The position numbers were made by a program, and so were the translations under genes. A stretch of DNA of 64,000 bases from Lycorma delicatula (Eukaryota > Arthropoda > Insecta > Hemiptera > Fulgoridae), in assembly GCF_047948215.1 (NCBI RefSeq), contig NC_134455.1, positions 292,665,647 through 292,729,646 on the forward strand, written 5' to 3'. Shown here piece by piece: positions 1-12,372 of this stretch. The stretch's first letter is position 1, and every line of letters begins with the position of its first letter. The notes beneath the pieces were generated by a model. It did no database searches. It saw nothing but the letters and a program-made list of their open reading frames with translations, and was not told where the DNA came from.

Positions 1-312
1 CAAATTTCACAAATGAAGTAAGACAATTCTTAGATGAAAAATTGACTGATAAATGGATTGAATTTAGAGGGCTGGCCAATCAACCACCTAACATCAGCAA
101 AATCACTCTAATACAGGTATGGTCATGCAAAATTATAAATTTTACAGATTTTAACTATATTTTCACTTCATTTTTTTTTTAAGCATAATTTATTTAAAAC
201 TAAGGGTGTAGAAAAAATTGTACTTTACTGTAATTAAATTTTACAGATCTGTAATGTATGCAAAAAAGCCATTCAAGAAATGGTATCACACTTAGAGAAA
301 CAGTAACAAAAA
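1..312 (+). pseudogene. 3' end of a degenerate transposase-like gene, apparently two exons
   Basis: An open frame from base 3 to 116 ends at a good donor (CAG|GTATGG); a pyrimidine-rich stretch and ACAG acceptor at 241-248 lead in the same phase to a second short frame that stops at TAA 304-306. The first piece (NEVRQFLDEKLTDKWI) resembles the part of IS630/mariner-like transposases just before the PP.SPDL catalytic block, and the second resembles their extreme C-terminus; the catalytic block is absent. The intron could therefore be chance decay inside a transposon remnant. A diverged copy of 137-311 lies at 12229-12372. Unsure whether this was ever a host gene. Confidence 0.35.
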
Positions 313-992
313 TTTGTTTTGTCTCAGTGTAATTATTAACTTCTTATTGTAAAAAAATGTTTACGATGAATAATAATTAATAACAAAAAAAAATATATGA
401 AAAAATATCAGAAGTTTTTAATGAAATAAAATTTTATGTATTTTTCATTAAAAAAAAAATTATGTAAATATAATTTAATAGGCGTACAAGAAAGTCATGT
501 GTGTTGTCCACTCAGATTTTTAATTTTTACAAATTCATAACATTCTTCTGTTAAGTTTTATTTAGTTTTGTTTTTAATAAAATTTGATTTTGTTTTGTTT
601 TTTATTGGCTTTACATATTTATTAGTTATTTAAAAAGGTTGTAGTACTTCAAACCTAAAATAATGTGTTTTCATCAACAAATGTTAATGTTTTATGCTGA
701 ATGTCATGAATACTATGGGAGATGCAGTTCTTGGAGCTATTTTATTTGATTTTTCATTTCAAAATACATAAAAACCAACAAGTTTGCCTCTTATATGTAA
801 TGACTTACAAATTTAACTACGACCTCATTTCCCTGGGGAACTGAAATCTGAGCAAAATTTTTCTCTAGCTGTAATTCAAACAAAGCGTTTTTGGACATAT
901 GTTTGCATGGACTTTTTTCCCTATTTTAAGACTAGAATCAGTTCCCAAATTATTTCATCTTCCTTTTGAATCACTTTTTTATAAATTATTTA
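313..992. other. AT-rich non-coding DNA
   Basis: No coding signal, repeat or RNA gene recognised in this stretch. Confidence 0.6.
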
Positions 993-1213
993 CTGAGCGT
1001 TTCATTTTAATAGCCCCAGGCAATTTTCTCGTAAACTACGCACAATATAAAAAAATGAACTAAACAAAAGTTACTCAGATAGGAGGAGACCACCTCATGA
1101 CCTTGGATTTGAACTTGACCTTGAACTTTATTTCAAGGTTAACACAATTTTTAAAATGGAATGACCTATTTTTGACCCCACCAATGAAAAGGGCAGAAAA
1201 TTTTACATTGAAA
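993..1213 (+). repeat. Arm of a foldback repeat, direct copy of 2556-2760
   Basis: The stretch matches the left arm of the foldback element at 2556-3172 closely (shared GCAATTTTCT.GTAAACTAC, AAATTACTCAG-like and TTTTGACC..ACCA blocks). It is interrupted at 1214 by the mariner; after the mariner's right end the arm sequence resumes for a few bases (tgttgttggacc) and then the next copy starts. This places the mariner inside a pre-existing repeat. Confidence 0.7.
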
Positions 1214-2537
<1,324 letters not shown>

Positions 2538-2555
2538 TGTTGTTGGACCTTTTTT

Positions 2556-3172
2556 CAGTGTTTCATTTTAATTGTCCCAGGCAATTTTCTTGTAAACTAC
2601 ACACAACACAAAACGTTACCCAAACAAAAATTACTCAGTTTGAAGAGGGGTATCTCATGGTGACCTCTTATTTCATGATGAATATGATTTTTTTCAAATG
2701 GAATACCCAATTTTTGACCTCACCATTGAAAAGAGCAGAACATTTTAAATTGGAATATGTTGTCACACATATGACCTTGGACCTTTTTGAAGGTCATATA
2801 GGTAACAATCAGAGATAGTGTTATACAATAGTGTAAAGTCAGGTTTATGCTCCTTTCCACCTGGAATATTGTATGACCTTTAAAAACATGTAACTCATAC
2901 AACACTATCTCTGATGGTTAGTCGTATGACCTTCAAAAAAGATCCATGGTCGTATGTGTGACTACATATTTCAATGTAAAATTTTCTGCTCTTTTCATTG
3001 GTGAGATCAGAAATAGGTTATCCCATTTAAAAAAATCATATTGATGTTGAAATAGGATCAAGGTCACCATGAAGGGTCCCCCTCTGATCTGAGTAACTTT
3101 TGTTTAGCTTATTTTTTTGTATTGTGTATAGTTTAAGAGAAAATCACCTGTGGCGATTACATTGAAACACCT
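2556..3172. repeat. Foldback (long inverted repeat) element
   Basis: The left half (from CAGTGTTTCATTTTAATTG at about 2556) is repeated as an inverted copy ending near 3172 (CATTGAAACACCTT). The arms are about 250-300 bp, imperfect, and meet around 2850 within a region carrying the inverted motif CAGAGATAGTGTT / AACACTATCTCTG. No reading frame encodes a recognisable protein, so this is a MITE or foldback element. Confidence 0.75.
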
Positions 3173-3240
3173 TATATATGTATATATGTATCCTGTATTA
3201 TTCTGATCTTAAAAAAATATTGTTGAATATCCAGTTTACA

Positions 3241-4578
3241 TACAGTCTGTTCATAAAATAATAGTGGGGTTTTAAATAGTGATAATTTTGGAACAAACCA
3301 CTGCAGAGATATGAACTGTTAAATAAAAAAGAAATACTCCAAGTTTATGTGTGTGAAAGCTAGCGCATGCGCATCGTGTTTTCAGTACATGCAAGCAGCA
3401 TGTGTGTGTTAATCATCATGTTTGCGGTGAAGAGGAATGTTCAGTGTGTATTGTAGCTTGCTAAGTTTAAGTTAAACGTGTTAAGAGTGAATACTATTGT
3501 GAGTACAATGAAAATGCCATGAAAATAACATTTGGCAATGGAACAAACAACTCAAAGAAACAGGCAGTCTACTGAAGCAAACACGTCCAAGATGGCATCA
3601 GTGTCTGATTAAAGGATTGAAGCAGTGTGAACAAGTTTCTTGCATAGCCTGAAGAAATCAAATCTGTGTGGAACTATTCTAGATAGTTGGGCATTTCTAA
3701 AACAACTGTTCACAATGTGTTAGGTTTCAAAGTCATGTCAGTAAGATGGTTATGTTTCACTGCATACAAAATTCAGGTATTACAACAAAATTACCCTCAA
3801 GATAAAGTGAAACGATTTGATTTTGCTGTAGATATTTCAGATAGGTTAGAGCAGGATGATGATTTTTTTTAAACAATTTCATTTTCATTGATGAAGCAAC
3901 ATTTCATGTTTCTGGACAAGTACATCGGCATAATGTTTATATATGGAATACTGAACCTCACATAACGTTATTGAACATCAGCATGAAGTGAAATGTGTTT
4001 TAGTAAATGTGTGGTGCACTATTGGATGAGACAGAGTTATTCTTTTCTTCTTTTATGCTGAAAAACTATTGTGGGGAAAATCTTCCTTAATGTGTTAGAA
4101 GGATTTGCAGCACCCCAAATACCAGAGAATTCCATTTTCCAGTTTGATGGAGTTTCTCCACATTTTGCCACAATCATGCAGCATTTTCGTAACAAAACAT
4201 TTCCTCAGCAATGGGTCAGATGAGAAGGGTGGATTGCCGGGCATCATAGTCTCCAGATCTTACCCATTGGATTTCTATTTTTGGAGTTATATAACACAAG
4301 TGCATTCAATTTAAGTTCAAAATCTGGACCATTTCAAAAAAAGGATCATTGAAGCTGTTTCTTCTATTACACTGAATGTTCTTTACCATGTATGGCAAGA
4401 GACTGAATATTGTCTTGATGTCTGCAAGATAACTAAGGGAACACATATCAAAATGTATTAAATAGGTAAGAAACTTGGAATGTTTCTTTCATTTTTTATA
4501 GTTCATTTCTCTACAGTGTTTTTGTTCTGAAGCTATAACCATTTAAAACACCACTATTATTTTGCGGATGCAGTTTTA
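3241..4578 (+). mobile_element. IS630/Tc1-mariner-type element A with ~100-bp TIRs
   Basis: The first ~100 bases (AAAATAATAGTGGGGTTTTAAAT.. through GAGATATGAACT) recur inverted at 4470-4578 (AGTTCATTTCTC.. through CACTATTATTTT). Between them lies a decayed transposase on the plus strand. Length is about 1.34 kb and both ends abut TA. Confidence 0.8.
3510..4463 (+). pseudogene. IS630/Tc1-mariner-type transposase, heavily decayed
   Basis: Short plus-strand blocks in several frames follow the order of an insect IS630-like transposase: DKVKRFDFAVDISDRLEQDDDF near 3800, then IDEATFHVSGQ with the first catalytic Asp near 3890, HRHNVYIWNTEPH near 3930, FAEKLLWG near 4060, FQFDGVSPHF near 4138 (the second-Asp region), and finally IIEAVSSITLNVLYHVWQET and LDVCKITKGTHI near 4350-4455. 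Stops and frameshifts occur throughout, so it is inactive. Confidence 0.75.
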
Positions 4579-5108
4579 AAATTGAACCTTCCCTCATCAA
4601 GTTTCATGTCGTTTTATAAAATCTTTTAGCAATCAAAATATTAACTTTTTTAAAGGTTTGTCTCAAAAAATTGCTCTCTCCATATCCTGTTGCAGTATCA
4701 AAATGATTTTTTACATTAACCAGTTTTATAACAGAAATTCAAAATGTAACCATTCATAAATTTGGACTGTATGTATTAAAAGAAAGAGTGAAGTTAATTA
4801 AAATCCAAACTCATTTCAAAACTTAAATTCAATGGCCTCTTCCACTGTAAGAGCATGACGTGCTGAAAGTACATTCACACCCCATGGTAAATATTGCTCG
4901 CTGTATTATTTTCCAAAATGTACTTTCATGTAAATATACATTATTACTTCAGTTACTTACAGTTATTTAACAACAGTGAAATCAAGAAAATTTAAATGTC
5001 TGTTATAGATTCTTATCACTACTATGACCAAAATGTACTTTGTATAAAATCTTGTTTAATTCTAATACATACATGCATAATGTAACTTTACATATTTTTT
5101 TGTTACAG
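4579..5108. other. Intronic or flanking AT-rich DNA before the GNBP exon
   Basis: No repeat or coding signal seen apart from the polypyrimidine tract and TTACAG acceptor that ends at 5108. Confidence 0.5.
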
Positions 5109-5210
5109 TTCTATTTAAAGATTGGCTTAACTGTAGGTGGTAATCGCGTGTTTCCTGACAACAGTATAAGTAATGGATATTTAAAACCTTGGAAAAATAC
5201 TGAAGTAAAA
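5109..5210 (+). CDS. Penultimate exon of a beta-1,3-glucan recognition protein (GNBP/GRP, GH16-like)
   Basis: This 102-base, 34-codon phase-0 exon is bordered by a TTTTTTTGTTACAG acceptor and an AAA|GTAAGT donor. It encodes FYLKIGLTVGGNRVFPDN followed by NGYLKPWKN, the conserved segment of the inactive GH16 glucanase-like domain of insect GNBP/beta-GRP (FHL.L..AVGG...FPD...N...KPW.N). GNBPs are secreted haemolymph proteins that bind microbial beta-glucans and feed the Toll and prophenoloxidase cascades. The final exon at 15328-15423 completes the domain in phase. Upstream exons are not in the window. A GH16 glucanase paralogue that kept its catalytic residues cannot be excluded, because the active-site exon is not visible. 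Confidence 0.85.
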
Positions 5211-5779
5211 GTAAGTTCAATTATTTTTTTTTTTTTCATTTTGAGTAATATTTCTATCATAAAAGTTTAATTTACAATAAAATTAATTCAAGACACTATT
5301 TTGAGGATATTTTTTTCAGTTGCTTTATTTTTTTCTAACCTAAGATTATTGTTTGATTTTCACAAACTGTTAAAATTTTGAAAATATCCATCATTATGAT
5401 TAAATCAATTATTTATTTTACTGAAATTTTCCATTCCATTAATTCTTTTTATTATCACTTGAAAATTGAACTAATTTTCTAAAAATGGATTTCATTGGGT
5501 TACTACCCATAGTTGTAACCATAAATTTAATGACAGTGAGGAACTTAAAATATCACCCACTGTTATATGTTGATGTAGTCTATATTTAAACAGTCATTAA
5601 ATGTACTTCCATTTAACTTCTTTAAATATTTGGAATCTATGTGAGAGATCACATTGCCAAAAATGAATGTCAGCTTGATCATAATTTCAAAATGTAAAAA
5701 ACTCTCAGTTACTGCTTTCTTTCCCATCTTATTAATTACTTCTGGGTTCGATGATAACTGATTTGCATTTATTTCTTTT
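5211..5779. other. Start of GNBP terminal intron, AT-rich
   Basis: Begins with the GTAAGT donor; nothing else recognised before the LINE fragments. Confidence 0.5.
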
Positions 5780-6560
5780 TAAAAACAAATTTAAAAAAGA
5801 TTTCTTTCTTAAAATATGATATTCTGCAACCAAATGTTTTTAGTGCTTGTACTTTTTTATGGGAGGAGGGGAAACCTTTAATAGGCACCATGTGGTCTTG
5901 TACCCCATAGTAGTGTGAGACTACCGTATGGACCAACCCACTAGACCCCTTCCCCTCTACAATATGGATTTTCAAGGTCCACCTTACAATATTATCACAA
6001 CACCCCGTGTGTCTTTTCTCCATTCACATCTCCATTACTGGCCCCAACGTATTTGGATCCTGAAGTTTTTGTTTTTTCTTAACATCAACCTTAGGGCCAA
6101 GGGCCACTCGTAAGTAATTATTCACACCTGACTTCCACCAACTTCATTCAGATGATCTTAACCAACGTCATCGACACTGCGTGCCACAACCATTTGGTCT
6201 ATAGCATTGTCCTGATGATATTTTCTGGGTAAGCATGCTGACTTCTCTCCTGTATGCTTCCTTATGCTGCAGGAACTGATCACATACAAACACTGTGTGT
6301 TCTGCAGTATCATCCTCCCTGCAATAATCCCATTCTGTGAAGGATCTCATTGTCCTGGCCCCCATAGAGGAAGACATCCGCCTTGTGACGATCATGGTTG
6401 CTACACCACCTCCTCTGTCCTAGCCCTAATGGACTTTACCAGAGGTCATCTTTTAGATCCTCTAAACTTGATAACACAATATAGTCATCAGTTTGGCCTG
6501 TGTCAGAATGCCGCTGACGCAAATGCCTCTCTAGACATTTCCATCAGTGAATTTACACAA
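5780..6560 (-). mobile_element. 3' end of an R1/LOA-like non-LTR retrotransposon (fragment 1)
   Basis: The minus-strand frame at 6395-6168 contains DDTAEHTVFVCDQFLQHKEAY, which matches the Cys/His zinc motif near the end of ORF2 in R1-like LINEs (C..C...D..EH..F.C..). Further minus-strand text down to about 5780 reads in broken frames with no domain I know and could be the 3' tail. Polymerase and endonuclease are absent here. Confidence 0.6.
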
Positions 6561-7143
6561 TCTACTATTGCTTTTGTATAGCTTCTTCCAACTGCGATTG
6601 CCTACCATAACTTACAACCTCAACTATCAAATTAACTGATTCACAGAAGCGTGATCCCCACGCCTTCCTTTAACATTGAAGGTTTCACACAAAAACTCTT
6701 ATAGCTAACTTCAATTTAACTGTGACTTCAGATCATTACTTGATTGAGTCTTTAAACAACAAAATTCTATCCTCATACCAACAAAACAAGTGCTGATCAC
6801 AACAATAATTTTGTCCTGTAGTTTAATTTATTTACAAGATTTATTCAAAAATTAAGAAACAGATTCACAAATTAATTAAACCTCTAATGACAACATACTC
6901 TACCTCTCTCTGCTCTGGTCTACTTTCAGCAGTGAGGTCAATGCCTACTCTTTCCCACACTACAGCTCCATCACAAAGTTCTCCTCACATCCATTTTCAT
7001 CCTAAGAACAAATATCACAGTTAACCGGGGCTCGATGCCAAAACACCAACTGGGTGAAGACAGCACCTAGGTGGGCTCCTAGCCACCCAAATTGCTATTC
7101 TATCTACACATCTATAACAGCATCAGACTGCCTCAGCCACCCT
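6561..7143. other. Unassigned intronic DNA between LINE fragments
   Basis: Base composition resembles the neighbouring LINE pieces and it may be unrecognisable LINE sequence; no motif seen. Confidence 0.35.
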
Positions 7144-8674
7144 TCACAGGGCTAAAAATCTAAGGAAGCCAGCAACTATGTTACATTCCCTTTTGGTTTT
7201 CCAATTAACTTGCACATCAAAACCAGAATTAATCCTCACAAGCTTTCTAGATACTTTGGTACATTCAGATTCATACCTGGAGCAGACATATAAAACATGG
7301 GGCACTTCATCAATAGCCCTACACTCCGGACACAAGCCTGAATTAATTAAACCAAATCTGGGCAACCTATCTCAAAAAAACCTATGTCCAGAAAGAAACT
7401 GTGTAATATTCTCACTGGAAAAATCTCTTAACTACCTTTTTACTTCTCACCTCAAGAAAAATACCATCCATGCAATGGCCATTGAAAGGTTCAGTCCACC
7501 TGACCTGCCATAAATGGAAACCTTGATGTCTATTTCTTATATGCACCCAGAGGTAAAAGTTGGCCTACTTCTTAGTATCATAACGTAACTGGCATCAGTT
7601 TCAAGAATATCAACAAGCTTAATACCAAAAATAACAAGGACCGCCTCGAGAAACAGTCCTACAAGCACCAATCACAGATAAAAATAGGAGATGCTGGGCT
7701 CTCAAAAAAATATTTCTCTAACATTTGTGTCTCATTCTATGACCTCAGACAGGTCCAGCATACAGCATTATAGCTTTGCATATACCCTTGTGTAGAACAT
7801 GCATGGTTCTGAAATTAAGCCCCCAATCGGGGTGAACTGTTGTCTGAATAATATAGAAAGCAGAACAAGCCTTTTTGGCAGTATATTGTAAGTGCTCCTT
7901 GAATTAAAAATTCTCATCAAGGATAACACCTAAATACTTCTGGAGCAGGACATACCTTTCATTGACCTGCCATTGATACACAAGGTTGTCACGTAACAGT
8001 TAATCTGCTCTTGAGCAAAATCATCGTTGTTTTCTCTGGGCTAAACAACATCTTATGTTGCAAATTTCTGAACTGGAGTATCTTGCAAGCCTGGGCTGCC
8101 TGAATTTTATCTCATTCCTCGAATCTCCTACAACTAGCAAACCTCATCCATGTAGGCGATGATGCAGCATTCACTGGGTAACCTCAATCGCATCAAAGAA
8201 TCAAATTCAACAACCCAGAACAGAAGTCCTAAAATACTACTCTGCAGAAACCTTAAAATAACATTTTTCCTACTTTTGAGATGCCATCTCAAAGAATAAC
8301 ATCACAATTGCCGAAATAACTATATAACATATTCAGTCAATTCTGTGTATAATACACTTCTGCAGCTGAAATAGGGCAGAGGGTCACCACAAATTATTAA
8401 AAGCCCGTGATATGTACAAAAAAATACCTAAGACATACTCAGACTCAGTAGAAGAAACAATGGTCATAATTTTATGAATAGCTTTCATGTCCCTGCCTGG
8501 GTGAAAATCATACTGATCATCCATCAACAACATTCTAAAATTCAATCTATAGGTGATACAAAGATACAGTACATTCTCAAAAACCTTTCCAATAACTGGC
8601 ATTACAAGTATGATTAAAACAGCCGCAACTTGATCAACTTGTACCCTAGTTCCCCGTGTTTTCAGCACACCCAT
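7144..8674 (-). pseudogene. R1-like LINE ORF2 remnant: reverse transcriptase to C-terminal zinc motif (fragment 2)
   Basis: Reading down the minus strand: LPVIGKVFENVL-like RT start (here VMPVIGKVFENVLYL, 8600), QYDFHPGRDMKAIHKIM (8500), YVLGIFLYISRAFNNLW (8400, where the family has D.S.AFD), SILGPLFWVVEFDSL and AYMDEV (8260-8140; the catalytic YADD is changed), SPEKTTMILLKSRLTV (8030), and LCPECRAIDEVPHVLYVCSRYE (7330), the C-terminal Cys/His motif. Frames shift repeatedly and the active-site aspartates are damaged. Confidence 0.8.
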
Positions 8675-8699
8675 CTCTGGAGGTCTGGAGGATCAGTCT

Positions 8700-9213
8700 G
8701 AAGTTTCATCCTTTTGTCAACTGAACTCATCTTTCCTGACAGTCGTGGACAAGTGATGTCTTCACATCCATCTTACTCACTTACCTGTACTTCTCCTTCC
8801 TCTTCCAAATTAGGAGATTCAGGAACCCGGCTGAGAATTGCACAGGCTCTCCCTCTCCAGGACAGTGGACCAGACTGGGATTCCATACAGTACTTTTGAG
8901 AGTACCACCTGAGACAAGACCCTCCGTTTCGATGTGCAAGAACCCATGATGTTGGTCTTTATCTGACTGATGGTGGCAGATGTTTTCTTGGCTTTGACTA
9001 ACACTTCTACTACGTGCCTCTGGAATGTGGCTTTCTTACTACCATGGTACCAACCCTAAATGAAATCAGGGTCAGCTTATACCTACCTAAAACTATGATC
9101 ACTTGCATCTTCTCTGGTGTAAGCTGAAGCTTGATTTCCTGCGGATATGAAATAATTATGTTTATCGCCTTGTTCCCAACATACATGACCGCTTGTTCTG
9201 AGTTCATTATCAT
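8700..9213 (-). pseudogene. Second copy of R1-like LINE RT/thumb region (fragment 3)
   Basis: Minus-strand frames give IKLQLTPEKMQVIIVLGRYK (9130-9070) and LVKAKKTSATISQIK then SQVVLSKVLYGIPVWS (9000-8860), the regions that follow the RT active site in R1-like elements. They lie upstream of the RT core at 8674 on the same strand, the reverse of normal order, so they belong to a different insertion or a rearranged copy. Confidence 0.7.
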
Positions 9214-9803
9214 AGTGCTTTGTACTGCTTTTTGTTAGTGGTTTTGATACAGTTCTGCGTATTTAGAACAGACAGTTTTATTAATTTGCTTTTAAAAAAG
9301 TTTAACCACTTTTTTATCATGCTGAATAATGTTATCTGCTACATTTGTATTCTGACACTTATATTAGAAGTTTTTATTATTTGATAATAATTGTCTTGTT
9401 ATTGAAGTTAGAATTGTAGTTGATAACATGAGTCCATGCTATTTCCGTACAATGTTTTGACTGCGGACTTAATCATGTATTAATTTTTCTTATTGTCTTA
9501 TCTATCTCATCTGGTACTTCTCCAAATGTGATCATTGCAGAATTTCTATAGAGAAAACCCAGTTGTTCGAAAATATTCATTATCTAAATGAATTGTCTTC
9601 AGTGAATCAAATGTAAAAATGCATGTCAAAATGTTCAATCATATAAAAATTAAAACACTTGGTTTCATATTAATGGAACTATTCTTCCAAAGCCATTTTA
9701 GAGCTAATTACACTGATAAACATAATTTTTGTTTCCTAACATGCAATATATGAATTTAATCTGTTTTTTGATGCAGAAATCGTATATGAATCAAAATCTT
9801 TTA
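9214..9803. other. AT-rich intronic DNA
   Basis: No feature recognised between the LINE pieces and mariner element 2. Confidence 0.55.
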
Positions 9804-11140
9804 TACGAGGGTTATTTTTTCAAGGTCAGATCGGCGCGAAATAAAAACCCGCGCAAAAATCAGATGAACCTTTGCGCATATATGATGTGCTGTGTCTTTA
9901 GTATAGCCTTCAATCACGCCGCGTCACTTCATTTAGTTCTGAACACAAAGCTGGCACGTAAACATGTCTACAGCAATAGCATCTCCCGCCAAGTGTAAAG
10001 TGCGTGCGGTAATTAGATTTCTTCAGGCTGAGGGGTGTAATGCAGCTGAAATTCATCGACGAATAAATAATGTGTACGGTGAAACTTCAGTGAGTGACAG
10101 CAAAGTGCAACAACAAGTGGTACAGGAACTTTAAAACAGGACTACAGATGTTCATGATGCAGGCGGTCAGGGAAGGAAGCGAGTGTCAACCAATGATCTC
10201 GTTGAGCGAGTGGATGAGGCAATTCGAGAAAATCATCGGTTCACAATTTCTGTATTGACTGATTCGTTTCCTGAAATTTCAAGGTCAGGTCTCACCATTG
10301 TGAGTGAGAGACTTCAGTACTGCAAACTGTGTGCAGGATGGATTCCCAAGATGCTGTCCGACCGTCACAAAACAATGAGAATGGACACCTCCCTAACGTT
10401 TCTCCAGCACTACCACAATGAAGGAGAAGATTTTTTGAACAAAATTGTCACAGGGGACGAGACATGGGCCCATTTCGAAACTGAAGAAACAAAAGAACAA
10501 TCCAAACAGTGGATGCATTCTCATTCTCCCAGTAAACCAAAGAAGTTCAAGCGAACCTTCTCCAACAGAAAGTGTATGGCTACTGTGTTCTGGGACCAGA
10601 ATGGAGTTCTCTTGGTGGAATTCATGTAACGTGGCACGACCATCACTGCAGCCTCATACTGCGTGACTCTTCAACGTCTACGAAGGGCAATTCAGAAAAA
10701 GCAGAGAGGAATGTTGTCATCAGGCATTATCTTTCTCCATGACAATGCTCGGCCGCCCACTGCAGCTGTAACAAAGAAGCTCCTGCAGCGTTTTCGTTGG
10801 GAAGTGTTTGATCACCCACCATACAGCCCAGACTTGGCTCCATCCGATTTTCACCTCTTTGCTCACATGAAACATTTGCTGGCTAGGAGGACAACATTTT
10901 GACACATACATCAAGCTGCAGACCAGCGTAGAAACATGGCTGAAAACTCAGGCGGCTTCGTTCTATGACGAGGGTATTGGAAAGTTGGTACCACGCTACG
11001 ACAAATATCTAAATCGGAGTGGCGACTATGTAGAGAAATAGCGTAACTATGTAAGTACTTGTTACAAACAAAATTTTTTTATTTAACTGGGGTTTTAATT
11101 TCGTGACCGATCGGACCTTGTAAAAAAAATAACCCTCGTA
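9804..11140 (+). mobile_element. mariner element 2 with TIRs and TA duplication
   Basis: The left end TACGAGGGTTATTTTTTCAA at 9804 and the inverted right end TTGTAAAAAAAATAACCCTC ending at 11140 match over about 45 bp with small gaps (CAAGGTC.GATCGG shared). TA flanks both ends. Length 1.34 kb. It differs clearly from mariner 1 in TIR and transposase sequence. Confidence 0.9.
9964..11041 (+). pseudogene. mariner transposase of element 2, few lesions
   Basis: Starts at ATG 9964 (MSTAIASPAKCKVRAVIRFL, HTH). The chain continues in pieces: RVSTNDLVERVDEAIRENH (second HTH), VTGDETWAHFETEE (first Asp, ~10450), FWDQNGVLLVEFM, then, after a stop at 10627 and a frame change, IIFLHDNARPPTAA (second Asp, ~10735), DHPPYSPDLAPSDFHLF (third Asp, ~10815) and the C-terminal FYDEGIGKL..RYDK region to TAG 11039-11041. 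I see a stop near 10131, the stop at 10627 and a frameshift after 10902. All three catalytic aspartates survive, so this copy decayed fairly recently compared with element 1. Confidence 0.9.
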
Positions 11141-11604
11141 TCGCCCACCATTTTTGATAAAATTAAAATTTTAATTAAAGGATTATTTTAATTTTTCAAT
11201 ATATAGTTAGCATTTTAAGCTCCTATATTGAGTTTTGTTAGCTTATTTTTTATTGTTTAACTTTATTAATTTATAAGCTATAAATAAACAATACTAGACA
11301 AAGAATTAAATCATATCATAGTAACATATTATGACATCATATCTAATTCTGAAGAGCCTTCAAGAACAAGATTAATCATGTCTGTGCAGGTCAAAACATG
11401 TAGCTGAAAACACAGCTGTGTTGTTCGTATTAAGCACTGTAAAAATTGGAGATTTTACAGTGATTTTGGGTAAAATTGGAGATCAGAATAAGATGTGGGC
11501 TCCTTGTGAAATATGCACTAATTGTTCTGTGTATTTAAGGCTTTTGTTTAACAAGTGTATCTGGAATTTCTAAAAAATCTAAACATACTGTATAATATCC
11601 CTCA
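11141..11604. other. AT-rich intronic DNA
   Basis: No feature recognised. Confidence 0.5.
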
Positions 11605-12190
11605 TTGCAATCTGTAACCAGACTTGTACCTCACAGTGAAATTATTCCAGTAACTGAGCCGCCTGTAAATGTATGTTTCGAAAGCAGCAATGAAAAATCA
11701 GCCAGTACTGAAGAAGTCAACAATGATTTTGATTTTGAATTACCTTCAAATAAGCTACATCTTATATCACAAGGTGAATTAAATGACTTGGTTAGGTATT
11801 TAAATTTATCAAAAAATCAAGCTGAACTATTAGGATCAAGACTGCAAGGTTGAAATTTACTTCAAAAAATTACAAAAATTTGTAATTTTTGGCAAACAAA
11901 AATCCAACAATTACCACAATACTGTTAATCAACTTCTTACTTCATATGCCTGTATGGGATATAATATGTCTTTGAAAATACATTTCCTCCACTCACATCT
12001 GGATTTTTTCCTGGATAACCTCAGAGATGTAAGTGACAAACACAGTGAAAGTTTCCATCAAGACACTTTGGTGATAGCCGCTATCAAGGGAAATGGAATA
12101 CTAACATGCTAACCGATTACTGTTGGACATTGATTCAAAATGTGTTTGAGGCTATTTATAAAAGAAAAGCACCAGCGAAATCATTGTAGC
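11605..12190 (+). pseudogene. Remnant of an unnamed multicopy arthropod gene family
   Basis: The frame from 11605 ends in ELNDLVRYLNLSKNQAELLGSRLQG, followed in other frames by NMSLKIHFLHSHLDFFLDNL, SDKHSESFHQD (about 11970-12060) and RYQGKWNTNMLTDYCWTL (12075-12130). From memory these blocks belong, in this order, to a highly repeated uncharacterised family in insect and other arthropod genomes whose members carry the same ELND.IRDL.L.K..AELL and HSHLDFF...GERFHQD phrases. The middle of the protein is deleted. Probably a transposon-derived or retro-copied gene; the function of the family is unknown to me. A second fragment is at 20400-21130. Confidence 0.65.
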
Positions 12191-12228
12191 ACAACAAAAT
12201 CATTGTACCTGTGTTACAATGTGTTACA

Positions 12229-12372
12229 AAATTATAAATTTTACAGATTTTAACTATATTTTCCCTTAATTTTTTTTTAAGCGTAAGTATGAGAGAAAAA
12301 TTGTATTTACAGATCTGTAATATATGCAAAAAAGCAATTCAAGAAGTGGTATCACACTTTGAGAAACATTAA
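12229..12372 (+). repeat. Diverged copy of 137-311
   Basis: Both stretches share CAAAATTATAAATTTTACAG followed by ATTTTAACTATATTTTC and, after a gap, ACAGATCTGTAAT.TATGCAAAAAAGC.ATTCAAGAA. The copy here lacks about 40 bases of the intron-like part. It follows directly on the multicopy-family remnant, hinting that both are parts of one repeated unit. Confidence 0.75.

Noticed and set aside
1..312. Upstream exons of GNBP
   Set aside because: The translation does not resemble any part of GNBP and ends in its own stop codon; it looks like a transposase tail.
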